Made by a program: the position numbers and the translations under genes. 64,000 bases of DNA from Nitrospirillum amazonense. Lineage in GTDB: Bacteria; Pseudomonadota; Alphaproteobacteria; Azospirillales; Azospirillaceae. The notes under the pieces were generated by a model. The model worked only from the letters and a program-made list of their open reading frames with translations. It was not told the origin of the DNA and made no database searches. Of this stretch, positions 24,916 to 34,737 are shown piece by piece (position 1 is the stretch's first letter; every line of letters begins with the position of its first letter). The stretch spans positions 1 through 64,000 of the forward strand of contig NZ_VITN01000007.1 of the NCBI RefSeq assembly GCF_007828045.1, read 5' to 3'.

Positions 24916-26172
24916 ATGCGCATCCCGATCCTCGGGCTGGCCGCGGCCTTGACCGTGGCCTGGCCCGCCTGGGCCGTGGCCGAACCGCCACCGCCCACCC
25001 CCACCGCATCCGTCCATGACGCCACCCTCGCCAACCTGATCGCCCAGGCGCTGGCCACCAACCCGCGCTTAAAGGCGGCCCAGGCCCGCGCGGCCGCCGC
25101 CCAGGGCGACGTCATGCAGGCCGGCGTGCTGCCCAACCCGCAGGTCTCGCTGCAAACCGAGAACCTGGCCGGATCCGGCCCCTACAGCGGCACCCGCGCC
25201 ATGGAAACGACGCTGGGCCTGAACCAATTGGTGGAGCTGGGCGGCAAGCGCGGCAGCCGCCAGGCCGTGGCGACGGCGGCGGAAAGCCGCGCCCGCCTGG
25301 ACGCCGACATCGTGCGCCTGGACCTGGTGCGCGACGTGCGCGTGGCCCACGCCACCTTGCTGGCCGCCACCGCCCGCCGCGCCATCGTCGAGGAACAGCG
25401 CGGCCTGGCGGCGGAAACCGCCCGCGCGGTCGCGGCCCGGGTGCGGTCCGGCCACGATAGCGCCATCCAGGAGGACCGCGCCGCCACCGATCTGCGCCAG
25501 GCGGAGATCGAGGCGACCCGCGCCGCGCGTGACGAAACCACCGCCCGCCGCAGCCTGGAACTGCTGGTGGGCGGCCCGGTGCCGCCGCTGGATCCGGCCG
25601 CCCTGCGCGACTTGGGCGCCGCCCTGCCCGTCGCTGCCGGCGGGAACACCCCCGACGTGGCCCGCTGGCGGGCGGAGGTGGGCCGCACCCGCGCCGCCAT
25701 CGCCGTGGAGCGGGCGCGGGCCGTGCCCGATGTGACCGTGGGCGCCGGCGTGCGCCGCTTCAACGACGGGCGCGACACCGCCCTGGTGCTGGGCGTCACC
25801 ATACCCATCCCAGCCTTCGACACCAACCGGGGCGGCATCCACCGCGCCTATCAGGAGAGCACCGAGGCGGAGATGGAATTGGACCGCGCCACCCGCGACC
25901 AGGACACCGCCCTGGCCATCGCGCGCGACCGCGTGGCGGTGGCACGGACCGAGGCCGAGACACTGGCCGGACAGGTCGTTCCCGGGGCGGAGCAGGCCGC
26001 CGCCGCGACCCGTGAAGGCTACCGCCAGGGCAAATTTCCCTACCTGGATGTGCTGGACGCCCAGCGTACCCTGCTGGCCACCCGCCTGACCCTGGTGGCC
26101 GCCTATCAGGACTATCACCAGAGCCGCGCCGACCTGGACCGGCTGACCGGCGCCGAGGAGGCCCAGCCATGA
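24916..26172 (+). CDS. czcC: Outer-membrane efflux channel, CzcC-like
   Basis: A TolC-superfamily outer-membrane factor of 418 residues with signal peptide (to AWAVAEP). It contains the two helical repeats of the family, with marks such as ALATNPRLKAAQARAAAAQGDVMQAGVLPNPQVSL in the first and GKFPYLDVLDAQRTLLATRLTLVAAYQDYHQSRADLDRLTG at the end. It would form the outer-membrane exit duct of the tripartite CzcCBA-like pump. GGAG precedes ATG 24916. Its stop overlaps the adaptor start (ATGA), so the genes are coupled. Confidence 0.9.
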   Translation: MRIPILGLAAALTVAWPAWAVAEPPPPTPTASVHDATLANLIAQALATNPRLKAAQARAAAAQGDVMQAGVLPNPQVSLQTENLAGSGPYSGTRAMETTLGLNQLVELGGKRGSRQAVATAAESRARLDADIVRLDLVRDVRVAHATLLAATARRAIVEEQRGLAAETARAVAARVRSGHDSAIQEDRAATDLRQAEIEATRAARDETTARRSLELLVGGPVPPLDPAALRDLGAALPVAAGGNTPDVARWRAEVGRTRAAIAVERARAVPDVTVGAGVRRFNDGRDTALVLGVTIPIPAFDTNRGGIHRAYQESTEAEMELDRATRDQDTALAIARDRVAVARTEAETLAGQVVPGAEQAAAATREGYRQGKFPYLDVLDAQRTLLATRLTLVAAYQDYHQSRADLDRLTGAEEAQP

Positions 26173-27341
26173 CCCCCATCTCCAAGCAGACCCTGTTGCG
26201 CCTGGGCGCCGGAGCGCTGGCCCTGGGCGGGCTGGTTGTCTGGATCGCCACCGGCGAGGCGCCCAAGGGCGAAGAGTCCACCGCCCATGAGGCGCACGAC
26301 GAGGGGCTGGTGCGCCTGACGGCGGAGCAGGCCAAGGCCGCCGGCATCACCACCGCCGTCGCCGGCCCCGGCCGCCTGGTCCGCCAGGTGCGCGTCACCG
26401 CCACGGTGACGGCCGACCAGGACCACATCGTCCATATCGCCCCCCGCATCGCCGGCGTGGTGGCGGAGGCACGCAAGAAGCTGGGCGACACCGTCGCGGC
26501 CGGCGAGGTGCTGGCCCTGATCGACAGTACGGAGGTGGCGGACGCCCGCGCCGAATACCTGGCGGCCCGGGAAAGCGAGGAGTTGGCCCGCACCACGGCG
26601 GCGCGGGAGGAGGCGCTGTGGCGCCAGCGCATCTCGCCCGAGCGGGATTACCTCCAGGCCAAGGCGGCGGCGGCGGAAGCCGGCATCCGCACCGGCCGCG
26701 CCCGCCACAGCCTGCAAGCCTTGGGACTGGACGAGACCGGCGCCAAGGCCAAGGGCGGCAATCTGCAGCGGCTGGAATTGCGCAGCCCCATCGCCGGGCA
26801 CGTCATCGCCCGGGGCGCCACCCGGGGCGACCGCCTGGCGGCCGACGCCGACGCCTATGTCGTGGCCGACCTGGCCAGCCTGTCCCTGACCTTCCCCGTC
26901 TATGCCCGCGACCTGCCCTTCGTGGCGGTGGGCAAGGAGATGGGTGTCAGCGGCGCGGACGGCCGCACGGCCACCGCCCGCATCACCCATGTCGGTCCCG
27001 TGCTGGATCCGGCCACCGGCGCCGCCCCCGTGGTGGCGACCCTGGAAAACCCTGACGGATCCTGGCGCCCCGGCGATTTCGCCACCGGCACGCTGGCGGC
27101 GGACGCGCAGGAGGCCGCCGTGCTGGTGCCGGAGGACGCGGTGGTGACGCTGGAGAGCCGGACCCAGGTGTTCGTGCCCGTGCCCGGCGGCTTCGAGCGG
27201 CGGCCGGTCACCCTGGGCCGTGGCGATGGCACCCGCGTGGAAGTGCTGGCCGGCCTTAAGCCCGGCGACACCGTCGCCGCCGGCAATGCCTTCATCCTGA
27301 AGGCGGAGGCCGGCAAGGGCGACGCCGGCCATGACGAGTGA
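26169..27341 (+). CDS. czcB: RND efflux adaptor, CzcB-like
   Basis: A 390-residue periplasmic adaptor. An N-terminal membrane anchor (LLRLGAGALALGGLVVWIA) is followed by a short His/Glu-rich piece (EESTAHEAHDE) that could touch metal, the lipoyl halves (APRIAGVVAEARKKLGDTVAAGEVLALI and LRSPIAGHVIARG), an alpha-hairpin rich in Ala/Glu and beta-barrel and membrane-proximal domains. It bridges the inner-membrane CzcA-like pump and the CzcC-like channel. Four-base overlap with czcC and an 11-base gap to the pump gene show one operon. Confidence 0.9.
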   Translation: MTPISKQTLLRLGAGALALGGLVVWIATGEAPKGEESTAHEAHDEGLVRLTAEQAKAAGITTAVAGPGRLVRQVRVTATVTADQDHIVHIAPRIAGVVAEARKKLGDTVAAGEVLALIDSTEVADARAEYLAARESEELARTTAAREEALWRQRISPERDYLQAKAAAAEAGIRTGRARHSLQALGLDETGAKAKGGNLQRLELRSPIAGHVIARGATRGDRLAADADAYVVADLASLSLTFPVYARDLPFVAVGKEMGVSGADGRTATARITHVGPVLDPATGAAPVVATLENPDGSWRPGDFATGTLAADAQEAAVLVPEDAVVTLESRTQVFVPVPGGFERRPVTLGRGDGTRVEVLAGLKPGDTVAAGNAFILKAEAGKGDAGHDE

Positions 27342-27352
27342 GGAGACCAACA

Positions 27353-30300
27353 ATGCTTGAACGCATCCTCACCCTGTCCGTGCGCCACCGCTGGATGGTG
27401 GTGGCGCTGGCGCTGCTGGCGATGGCCGTGGGCGGCTGGACAGCCCTGCGCCTGCCCATCGACGCCGTGCCCGACATCACCAACAAGCAGGTGCAGATCA
27501 ACACAACCGCCCCGGCCCTGTCGCCAGTGGAGGTCGAGAAGCAGGTGACCTTCCCCATCGAGACGGCGCTGGCCGGCATCCCGGGCTTGGAGGGCACACG
27601 CTCGCTGTCGCGCAACGGCTTCTCCCAGGTCACCGCCCTGTTCGCTGAGAATGTGGACATCTACTTCGCCCGCCAGCAGGTGGGGGAACGCCTGGGCGAA
27701 GCCAAGGCCGTTTTGCCCGAGGGGGCGGAACCCCACATGGGGGCGCTGTCCACCGGCCTGGGCGAGGTCGCCATGTGGACCGTGTCCCTGGTCCCCTTCG
27801 ATCCCGCCAAGGTCAAGCCGAGCGCCGCCGGCTGGCAGGCCGACGGCGGCTATCGCACGCCGGAGGGCGAGGTGCTGACCACGGAGGCGCAACGGGCGAC
27901 CTACCTGCGCACCGTGCAGGACTGGATCATCCGGCCGCAGGTGAAGGGCGTGCCCGGCATCGCCGGGGTTGACGCCATCGGTGGGTACGTGAAGCAGTAC
28001 CAGGTGGCGCCCGATCCGCAGCGGCTGGCCGCCCGCGGCCTGACCCTGACGGACGTCGCACAGGCGCTGGAGCGCAACAACACCAGCGCCGGCGCGGGCT
28101 ACCTGGAACGGCGGGGGGAGGCCTACGTGGTGCGGGCCGACGGCCGCCTGCGCGATACGGAGGACATCGCCGCCGTACCCATCGCGACCCGTGACGGGAC
28201 CCCTGTCCTGCTGCGCGACGTGGCCGCCGTGACCCTGGGCCATGAACTGCGCAGCGGCAGCGCCAGCGAGAACGGGCGGGAAGTGGTGGTGGGCACCGCG
28301 CTGATGCGGGTGGGGGGTAACAGCCGCACGGCGGCCGCGGCCGTGACGGCCAAGCTGGCCGATGTCGCCCGCACCCTGCCCCCCGACATCAAGGCGGAGG
28401 TGGTGCTGAACCGCACCAAGCTGGTGGACGCCACCATCCACACCGTGGGCAAGAACCTGGCGGAGGGCGCCCTGCTGGTGATCGTGGTGCTGTTCGCCCT
28501 GCTGGGCAATATCCGCGCCGCCCTGATCACCGCCGCCATCATCCCCGTGACCATGCTGCTGACGGCCACGGGCATGGTGGAGGCCGGCATCAGCGCCAAC
28601 CTGATGAGTCTGGGCGCCCTGGACTTCGGCCTGATCGTCGATGGCGCCGTCATCATCGCGGAGAATTGCCTACGCCGCCTGGGCCACCGCCAGCAGGCCC
28701 TGGGCCGCCCCCTGGCGACATCGGAACGGCTGGCGGAGGTGGTGGCCGCCTCCAAGGAGATGATCCGCCCGTCCGTCTACGGCCAGGCCATCATCATCCT
28801 GGTCTATGTGCCGCTGCTGACCTTCACCGGGGTGGAGGGCAAGATGTTCCAGCCCATGGCCCTGACGGTCATCACCGCCCTCGTGGCCGCCTTCATCCTG
28901 TCCCTGACCCTGGTGCCGGCGTTGATCGCCCTGGTCGTCACCGGGCCCGTCAATGAGACGGAGAACCGTGTGGTGGCGCGGGCCAAGGGCTGGTACGCGC
29001 CTGTCCTGGAACGGGCGTTGGCCGCGCCCCTGCCCTGGATCTTCGGCGCCGCCTGCCTATTCCTGGCCAGCATGGGCCTGTTCACCCGCATGGGGCAGGA
29101 ATTCATCCCCACGCTGGATGAGCAGGACATCGCGGTGCAGGCGGTGCGCATCCCCAGCACCTCGCTGACCCAATCCACCGCCATGCAGACGGAGGTGGAG
29201 CGGGCGGTGGCCGCGATGCCGGAGGTGGCCTTCGTCTTCTCCAAGACCGGCACGGCGGAGATGGCGGCGGACCCCATGCCGCCCAACGCCTCCGACACCT
29301 TCATCATCCTGAAGCCGCGCGCGCAATGGCCCGACCCGGCCTTGCCCAAGGCCGACCTGGTGGCCCGCGTCGAGGCGGCGCTGGGCCAATTGCCCGGCAA
29401 CGCCTATGAGTTCACCCAGCCCATCCAGATGCGGTTCAACGAGTTGATCTCCGGCGTGCGCAGCGACGTGGCGGTGAAGCTGTACGGCGACGACTTCGAG
29501 GCCCTGCAGGCCTCGGCCAACCGCATCGCCGGCGTGCTGCAGGGCATCGCCGGCGCGGCCGACGTGCGCGTGGACCAGGCGGCGGGCCTGCCCACCCTGG
29601 ACATCCGCGTCGATCGCCAGACCGCCGCCCGCTTCGGCCTCAGCGCCCAGGACGTGCAGGACGTCGTGGCCATGGCCGTGGGCGGGCGGGCCGCCGGGCA
29701 GGTGTTCGAAGGCGACCGCCGCTTCGACGTCACCGTACGGCTGGCCGACCCCTTGCGTAATGACCTGGACACCCTGCGCGCCCTGCCGGTGCCCCTGCCC
29801 GATCAGGGCAAGGAAGGGGGCAAGGAGGGGCCCCGCTTCGTGCCGCTGGGCACCGTCGCCAGCTTCACCCTGGCGGAAGGACCCAACCAGATCGGGCGGG
29901 AGGACGGCAAGCGGCGCATCGTCATCCAGGCCAATGTGCGTGGCCGGGATATCGGGTCCTTCGTGGCCGAGGCGCAGGCCCGGCTGGCCTCGGTATCCCT
30001 GCCGTCCGGCTACTGGGTCACGTGGGGCGGGCAGTTCGAGAACCTGGCGGCAGCGCGCGATCGGCTGGCGGTGGTGGTGCCGGCCTGCTTCGCCGCCATC
30101 TTTCTGCTGCTTTACGGCGCCTTGGGTTCGGCCCGGGACGCCGCGCTGGTGTTCAGCGGCGTGCCGCTGGCCCTGACCGGCGGCATCGCGGCCCTGTGGC
30201 TGCGCGGCATGCCTTTTTCCATCTCCGCCGCCGTGGGCTTCATCGCCCTGTCCGGCATTGCCGTGCTGAACGGCCTGGTCATGGTGTCCTTCATTCGTCA

Positions 30301-30586
30301 GGCCATCGCCAACGGCGACGATCCCCTGGCCGCCATCCGCGACGGGGCGCTGACCCGCCTGCGGCCGGTGCTGATGACGGCGCTGGTGGCCTCGCTGGGT
30401 TTCGTGCCCATGGCCCTGGCCACGGGCCCGGGGGCGGAGGTGCAGCGGCCGCTGGCCACCGTCGTCATTGGCGGCCTGATCAGTGCCACGGCGCTGACCC
30501 TGGTCGTCCTGCCAGCCCTTTATCGCCGCTTCGCCGTGCCCCGTGAGGCGGGGGCGGGGACGGCGGTACCGACGCTGGCAGAGTAA
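27353..30586 (+). CDS. czcA: Heavy-metal RND efflux pump, CzcA-like
   Basis: A 1077-residue inner-membrane proton antiporter with twelve predicted membrane spans in the RND arrangement: one near residues 13-31, a block near 340-540, one near 560-580 and a block from about 905 to the end. The heavy-metal motif DFGLIVDGAVIIAEN begins at Asp424 in the fourth span, as in the CzcA/CusA group that moves Co, Zn, Cd, Ni or monovalent Cu/Ag. The exact metal cannot be read from this motif alone; the double-acid DFGxxxDG form favours divalent cations. GTGAGGAG precedes ATG 27353. No metal-sensing regulator (CzcRS, MerR, ArsR) is next to it. Confidence 0.93.
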   Translation: MLERILTLSVRHRWMVVALALLAMAVGGWTALRLPIDAVPDITNKQVQINTTAPALSPVEVEKQVTFPIETALAGIPGLEGTRSLSRNGFSQVTALFAENVDIYFARQQVGERLGEAKAVLPEGAEPHMGALSTGLGEVAMWTVSLVPFDPAKVKPSAAGWQADGGYRTPEGEVLTTEAQRATYLRTVQDWIIRPQVKGVPGIAGVDAIGGYVKQYQVAPDPQRLAARGLTLTDVAQALERNNTSAGAGYLERRGEAYVVRADGRLRDTEDIAAVPIATRDGTPVLLRDVAAVTLGHELRSGSASENGREVVVGTALMRVGGNSRTAAAAVTAKLADVARTLPPDIKAEVVLNRTKLVDATIHTVGKNLAEGALLVIVVLFALLGNIRAALITAAIIPVTMLLTATGMVEAGISANLMSLGALDFGLIVDGAVIIAENCLRRLGHRQQALGRPLATSERLAEVVAASKEMIRPSVYGQAIIILVYVPLLTFTGVEGKMFQPMALTVITALVAAFILSLTLVPALIALVVTGPVNETENRVVARAKGWYAPVLERALAAPLPWIFGAACLFLASMGLFTRMGQEFIPTLDEQDIAVQAVRIPSTSLTQSTAMQTEVERAVAAMPEVAFVFSKTGTAEMAADPMPPNASDTFIILKPRAQWPDPALPKADLVARVEAALGQLPGNAYEFTQPIQMRFNELISGVRSDVAVKLYGDDFEALQASANRIAGVLQGIAGAADVRVDQAAGLPTLDIRVDRQTAARFGLSAQDVQDVVAMAVGGRAAGQVFEGDRRFDVTVRLADPLRNDLDTLRALPVPLPDQGKEGGKEGPRFVPLGTVASFTLAEGPNQIGREDGKRRIVIQANVRGRDIGSFVAEAQARLASVSLPSGYWVTWGGQFENLAAARDRLAVVVPACFAAIFLLLYGALGSARDAALVFSGVPLALTGGIAALWLRGMPFSISAAVGFIALSGIAVLNGLVMVSFIRQAIANGDDPLAAIRDGALTRLRPVLMTALVASLGFVPMALATGPGAEVQRPLATVVIGGLISATALTLVVLPALYRRFAVPREAGAGTAVPTLAE

Positions 30587-30644
30587 GGGAACCGGGCGTC
30601 CCGTCCGGCGGTTTCCTGGGGTCTACGCCACAGGAGATCGCCGG

Positions 30645-31457
30645 ATGGCGCCGCGTTCGTTTTGGAAGGGCTATCTCAAGCTGTCCCTGGTCACCTGCCA
30701 GGTGGCCATGACGCCGGCCACGTCGGAGAACGAGAAGGTCCGCTTCCATACCCTGAACCGCGAAACGGGCAACCGGGTGGTCAGCCGCTACGTTGACGCC
30801 ATCACCGGCGACCCGGTGGACGAGGACGATGAGGCCAAGGGCTACCCCCGGGGCGAGGACGATTACCTGATCCTGGAGGATGACGAACTGGACGCGGTGG
30901 CGCTGGAAAGCACCCGCACCATCGACATAGAGATGTTCGTGCCGCGCGACAGCATCGAATGGATTTGGTACGACACCCCCCACTACCTGACGCCCAGCGA
31001 CCCCGTGGGGGAGGAGGCGTTTTCCGTCATCCGTGAGGCCATGGCCGCCACCGGCAAGGTCGGCATCTCCCGTCTGGTGATGTACCGGCGGGAACGGGCC
31101 GTGATGCTGGAGCCGCAGGGCAAGGGCATCATCGTCTGGACCCTGCGCTACGGTGATGAGGTGCGCGACCCGGACGCCTACTTCGGCGGCATTCGCGAGG
31201 AGAAGCCCGAGCCCAAGCTGATGTCCCTGGTCAAGACCCTGATCGAGGAACGCACGCGGCCCTGGGCCCCCTCGCTGGTGAATGACCCCGTGCAGGACCG
31301 CCTGCTGGACCTGATCGCCGCCAAGAAAAAGGGACGCAAGCGCCCCGCCAAGGCCAAGGCGCCGGAGGCCGACACCCCCAGCAACGTCATCAACATCATG
31401 GACGCGCTGAAGAAAAGCCTGGCCGCCGAGGGCAAGGGCGCGCCCAAGCGACGGTAG
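30645..31457 (+). CDS. ku: Ku protein 1 (non-homologous end joining)
   Basis: A 270-residue bacterial Ku homolog. The beta-barrel core spans about 1-200 with family wording MAPRSFWKGYLKLSLVTCQVAMTPATS, VRFHTLNRETGNRVVSRYVD, DEAKGYPRGEDDYLILEDDEL and EKPEPKLMSLVKTLIEERT. It ends in a short basic tail (AAKKKGRKRPAKAKA) and a small helical end. Ku homodimers load on DNA ends and recruit LigD. AGGAG lies 8-9 bases ahead of ATG 30645. It faces the GST gene and is on the opposite strand to the second ku and ligD, so it is a separate transcription unit, perhaps induced under different conditions or able to form Ku heterodimers. Confidence 0.93.
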   Translation: MAPRSFWKGYLKLSLVTCQVAMTPATSENEKVRFHTLNRETGNRVVSRYVDAITGDPVDEDDEAKGYPRGEDDYLILEDDELDAVALESTRTIDIEMFVPRDSIEWIWYDTPHYLTPSDPVGEEAFSVIREAMAATGKVGISRLVMYRRERAVMLEPQGKGIIVWTLRYGDEVRDPDAYFGGIREEKPEPKLMSLVKTLIEERTRPWAPSLVNDPVQDRLLDLIAAKKKGRKRPAKAKAPEADTPSNVINIMDALKKSLAAEGKGAPKRR

Positions 31458-31467
31458 GCCCGCCCGC

Positions 31468-32097
31468 TCAGGCGTACGGCACGGCCTGGAATTCGGGCAA
31501 TGCCTCCGCACGATCCGACAGGCGGACCAGGCCGGGATGCTTGGCCGGGTCGATCAGGCCTGGGGCCATGTTCTGGGCGAAATACCAGGCGACGGCGGTG
31601 GTGATGTCGGCCTGGTTGGGACGCTCGCCGCCCATCCAGGCGCCGCCCATCCAGGCGGTGCCGTCCCCCACCTCGCGCTCCAGCAGATCGAAGGCGGTGA
31701 CGGCCTGGGCGCGCACCCGTTCCAGCCACGGTTGGTGCTGCTTGTCCTCGGGGCGCAGCTCCCGCTCATAGACCACCTGCACCGTTTTTTCGCATGCCAC
31801 CAGCGCCAGGCCGATAAGGCGCTGGGCCCGGATGAAGGCGGCGGTGTCGGCGGGCATGAGATGCCTGTCCGCCGGCACCAGGCGTTCCAGCGCGTCCAGG
31901 ATCAAGGTGCTGTCCATCAGCACCGTACCGTCGTCCAGCACCAGGGTCGGCGCCTTCACCACGGGATTGATGGCGGCGAAGGTGTCATAATGGCGGAAGA
32001 CGGACACGCGCTCATGCTCGAAGGGCAGCCCCATGGCCACCAGCGAGATCCCCACGCGGCGGACATAGGGTGAATCCGGCATTCCGATCAGGCGCAT
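31468..32097 (-). CDS. Glutathione S-transferase family protein
   Basis: A 209-residue cytosolic protein with an N-terminal thioredoxin-like domain (MRLIGMPDSPYVRRVGISLVAMGLPFEHERVSVF, then VKAPTLVLDDGTVLMDSTLILDALE, the cis-Pro and Ser/Glu glutathione contacts) and an all-helical C-terminal domain (RAQRLIGLALVACEKTV...). Conjugation or reduction of an unknown electrophile is expected. ATG 32097 was chosen over one 11 codons upstream because the family N-terminus begins there. Stop codons of this gene and of ku 1 are ten bases apart and convergent. No functional link to DNA repair is evident. Confidence 0.85.
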   Translation of the reverse strand: MRLIGMPDSPYVRRVGISLVAMGLPFEHERVSVFRHYDTFAAINPVVKAPTLVLDDGTVLMDSTLILDALERLVPADRHLMPADTAAFIRAQRLIGLALVACEKTVQVVYERELRPEDKQHQPWLERVRAQAVTAFDLLEREVGDGTAWMGGAWMGGERPNQADITTAVAWYFAQNMAPGLIDPAKHPGLVRLSDRAEALPEFQAVPYA

Positions 32098-32175
32098 GGC
32101 ATTAGCCTCTTTAGCGGGTGGGGGGCGCATTCTGCCTGAAACCAGGCGCAGCGCCAGCCCCTTGACCCGCCGCCC

Positions 32176-34734
32176 CTAGCCGGCCCGCTTGCGCGCCGGC
32201 CTTTTCGCCCCCTGCAAGGGCCGGGCCGCCGCCCGGAAATCCGCCCACGGGTCGGCGGAGAGGGCAGCCAGCCGCGTGGGCGCCGTCCTGACCGTGAAAT
32301 AGGCGGGGCCGATGGCCGGGCTCAATTCCTCCCACGCCAGGGGCATGGAGACGGCCGCCCCGGGCCGCGCGCGGGTCGAATACGCCGCGACCGCCGTGGC
32401 GCCCCGCTGGTTGCGCAAATAGTCGACCAGGATCTTGCCGGTGCGCTTGGCCTTGGTGATGGTGGCCACGAAACGGTCCGGGCTGTCGGCGGCCATGGCG
32501 TCGGCGATGCCCTTGGTGAAGGCCTTCACGGCCGCCCAGTCAGCCTTGGGCGTCAATGGCGCCACCACATGCAGGCCCTTGCCGCCCGTGGTCTTGACGA
32601 AGGCCGCCAGGCCCGCCTGCTCCAGCCTGTCCTTGACCTCGCGCGCGGCATCGATGACCGCCTGCCATGCCACGCCCTCCCCCGGGTCCAGGTCCAGTGT
32701 GATGGTGTCCGGCTGTTCCCAGTCCTTGAGGGTCGAGCCCCAGGGGTGGATTTCCAGCACCGCCGCCTGCACCAGGCCCAACAGGCCGTCCAGGTCGTTG
32801 ACCGCGATCAGCGGCCCTTCCGCCGGCTCCGCCGGGTCGGGCACCTGGACGATGGCTTTGCTCAGCCCCTTCCAGGCATGCTTCTGGAAGAATTTCTCAC
32901 CGGCGATGCCGTTGGGGCAACGCAGCAGGGCCAGCGGCCGGCCGACGATGAAGGGGGCGATGGACCGCCATATCTCCGTGTAATAATCAGCCAGGCCGGC
33001 CTTGGTCACCCCCTCGTCCGGCCAATAGAGGCGGTCGGGATGGCTCAGCTTCAGCAGGGGCTTGGGCTCCGTTCGGCCCGCCGCGCGGACGGTGCTGGCC
33101 GGCGCCTTGGCGGCTGGTTCACGCACCACGTCTTTCGGGTCCTTGTCTTCCCGCAAGCCACGGAAGGCGGCGTGGCGGATGTTACCGTCGCCCGTCCAGG
33201 TGCGGAAGTCCACCTCCGCCACCAGTTCGGGCCGAACGTAGCGCACCAGGCGCCGCTCCTCCGCCGTCAGCGTGTCGTCGAACGGGCTCTCTTGCACCCG
33301 CATGCGCTCCAGCTGGCGGAACAATTCTTCCGCCATCGAAACGGTATAGCCGGTGCCAACGCGACCGACGTGGCGCAACTTCCCCTCGTCATAGACCCCC
33401 ATGACCAGCGAGCCGATGGCGCGGCGCGCTGTGGTGGACGGGACATAGCCAGCCACCACGAATTCCTGGCGGTTGCCGCACTTGGACTTGATCCAGCCCT
33501 TGCCCCGGCCCGGCCGGTAGGCGGCATCGCGCACCTTGGAGACGATGCCCTCCAGGCTCAGGCGGCAGGCGTGGTTCAACACCAGGCCGCCGGACTCATC
33601 GAAATGCTCGCTGTATCGCAGGGGATCGCCGGCATCCGCCAACAGGTCCTTCAAGGCCGCCTTGCGCTGCTCCAGCCCCACGCCGCGCAGATCGCGGGCC
33701 TCCAGATAGAGAAGGTCGAAGGCGTAGAACAGGAAGCGGTCGCTGCGGCCCTCGCTGAGGTCGGCCTGCAAGGCGGAAAAGTCGGAGGCGCCGGCCGCAT
33801 TTTCCACCACCAGCTCGCCATCGATCAGCGCCTTGCCCACCGGCAGCGCCACCAGTGCCTCCGGTACCGCCTTGCCGAACTTTTTGGTCCAGTCCAGGCC
33901 GCCCCGGGTCAGCAGCTTCACCCGCCCCGCCTCGACGCGCGCCTGCAGGCGGTAGCCGTCGAACTTGATCTCATGCACCCAGCGATCCCCCACCGGGGGC
34001 TTGGCCTGCAGCGTGGCCAGGGCGGGCTCCACGAAGTCCGGCAGCGGGCCGGCTTTGGCCCCTTTCAGCTTGGGCGTCCCGGCCGCCGCGGCGGTCTCGG
34101 CGACAGTCTCGCGGGCCGGCGCGCGGGCCTTCTTTTCGATCTTGCCCGTTTTGGAGGACCAGCCCGGTTCCTCCCCCGCCACCTCGGCGATGACCCGGCC
34201 CGTCTTCACCGATTCCGGCCGCTCTTCCAGGATGTCGGCGTCGCCCTCGCCCCGCGCGGCCTCGTCCTCGCCCTTGATCAGCAGCCAGTTCTCGCGCTTT
34301 TCCCCGGGCCGCTTGTGCATGCGGACCAGGTGCCAATGGCCGCCCAGCTTTTCCCCGTGCAGCTCGAAATCGAGGTGTCCCTTGGCATAACCCTTGTGGG
34401 CATCGCCGATGGGCGTCCACTCGCCCCGGTCCCAGACGATGACGGTGCCGCCGCCGTATTCGCCCTTGGGGATAGTGCCCTCGAAGTCGCCATAGTCCAG
34501 CGGGTGGTCCTCGACATGGACGGCCAGGCGCTTTTCGCCGGGGACCAGGCTGGGCCCGCGCGTGACGGCCCAGCTTTTCAGCACGCCGTCCATTTCCAGC
34601 CGAAAATCATAATGCAGGCGGGTGGCCTCATGCTTCTGGATGACGAAGCTGTGGCCCGCCTTTCGGCCCTGGCGCCCCCGGGGCTCGGGCGTGGCCGTGA
34701 AATCGCGCTTCTTGTGGTAGGTCTCCAGCGCCAT
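32176..34734 (-). CDS. ligD: Multifunctional DNA ligase D
   Basis: An 852-residue ATP-dependent DNA end-joining enzyme in the order phosphoesterase, ligase, polymerase, as in Pseudomonas and unlike mycobacteria. The phosphoesterase occupies about 1-165 (FVIQKHEATRLHYDFRLEMDGVLKSWAV, HVEDHPLDYGDFEGTIPKGEYGGG). The ligase has its nucleotidyl-lysine Lys257 in HEIKFDGYRLQ. The primase-polymerase domain begins near 565 (LSHPDRLYWPDEGVTKAGLADYY) and carries the metal Asp pair in TLDLDPGEGV. A flexible Ala/Lys linker joins the first two domains. Its start lies 3 bases after the stop of the second ku gene, so the two are co-transcribed and likely act as the main NHEJ pair. The opposite strand has a very long open frame here, judged a shadow. 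Confidence 0.95.
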   Translation of the reverse strand: MALETYHKKRDFTATPEPRGRQGRKAGHSFVIQKHEATRLHYDFRLEMDGVLKSWAVTRGPSLVPGEKRLAVHVEDHPLDYGDFEGTIPKGEYGGGTVIVWDRGEWTPIGDAHKGYAKGHLDFELHGEKLGGHWHLVRMHKRPGEKRENWLLIKGEDEAARGEGDADILEERPESVKTGRVIAEVAGEEPGWSSKTGKIEKKARAPARETVAETAAAAGTPKLKGAKAGPLPDFVEPALATLQAKPPVGDRWVHEIKFDGYRLQARVEAGRVKLLTRGGLDWTKKFGKAVPEALVALPVGKALIDGELVVENAAGASDFSALQADLSEGRSDRFLFYAFDLLYLEARDLRGVGLEQRKAALKDLLADAGDPLRYSEHFDESGGLVLNHACRLSLEGIVSKVRDAAYRPGRGKGWIKSKCGNRQEFVVAGYVPSTTARRAIGSLVMGVYDEGKLRHVGRVGTGYTVSMAEELFRQLERMRVQESPFDDTLTAEERRLVRYVRPELVAEVDFRTWTGDGNIRHAAFRGLREDKDPKDVVREPAAKAPASTVRAAGRTEPKPLLKLSHPDRLYWPDEGVTKAGLADYYTEIWRSIAPFIVGRPLALLRCPNGIAGEKFFQKHAWKGLSKAIVQVPDPAEPAEGPLIAVNDLDGLLGLVQAAVLEIHPWGSTLKDWEQPDTITLDLDPGEGVAWQAVIDAAREVKDRLEQAGLAAFVKTTGGKGLHVVAPLTPKADWAAVKAFTKGIADAMAADSPDRFVATITKAKRTGKILVDYLRNQRGATAVAAYSTRARPGAAVSMPLAWEELSPAIGPAYFTVRTAPTRLAALSADPWADFRAAARPLQGAKRPARKRAG

Positions 34735-34737
34735 GGC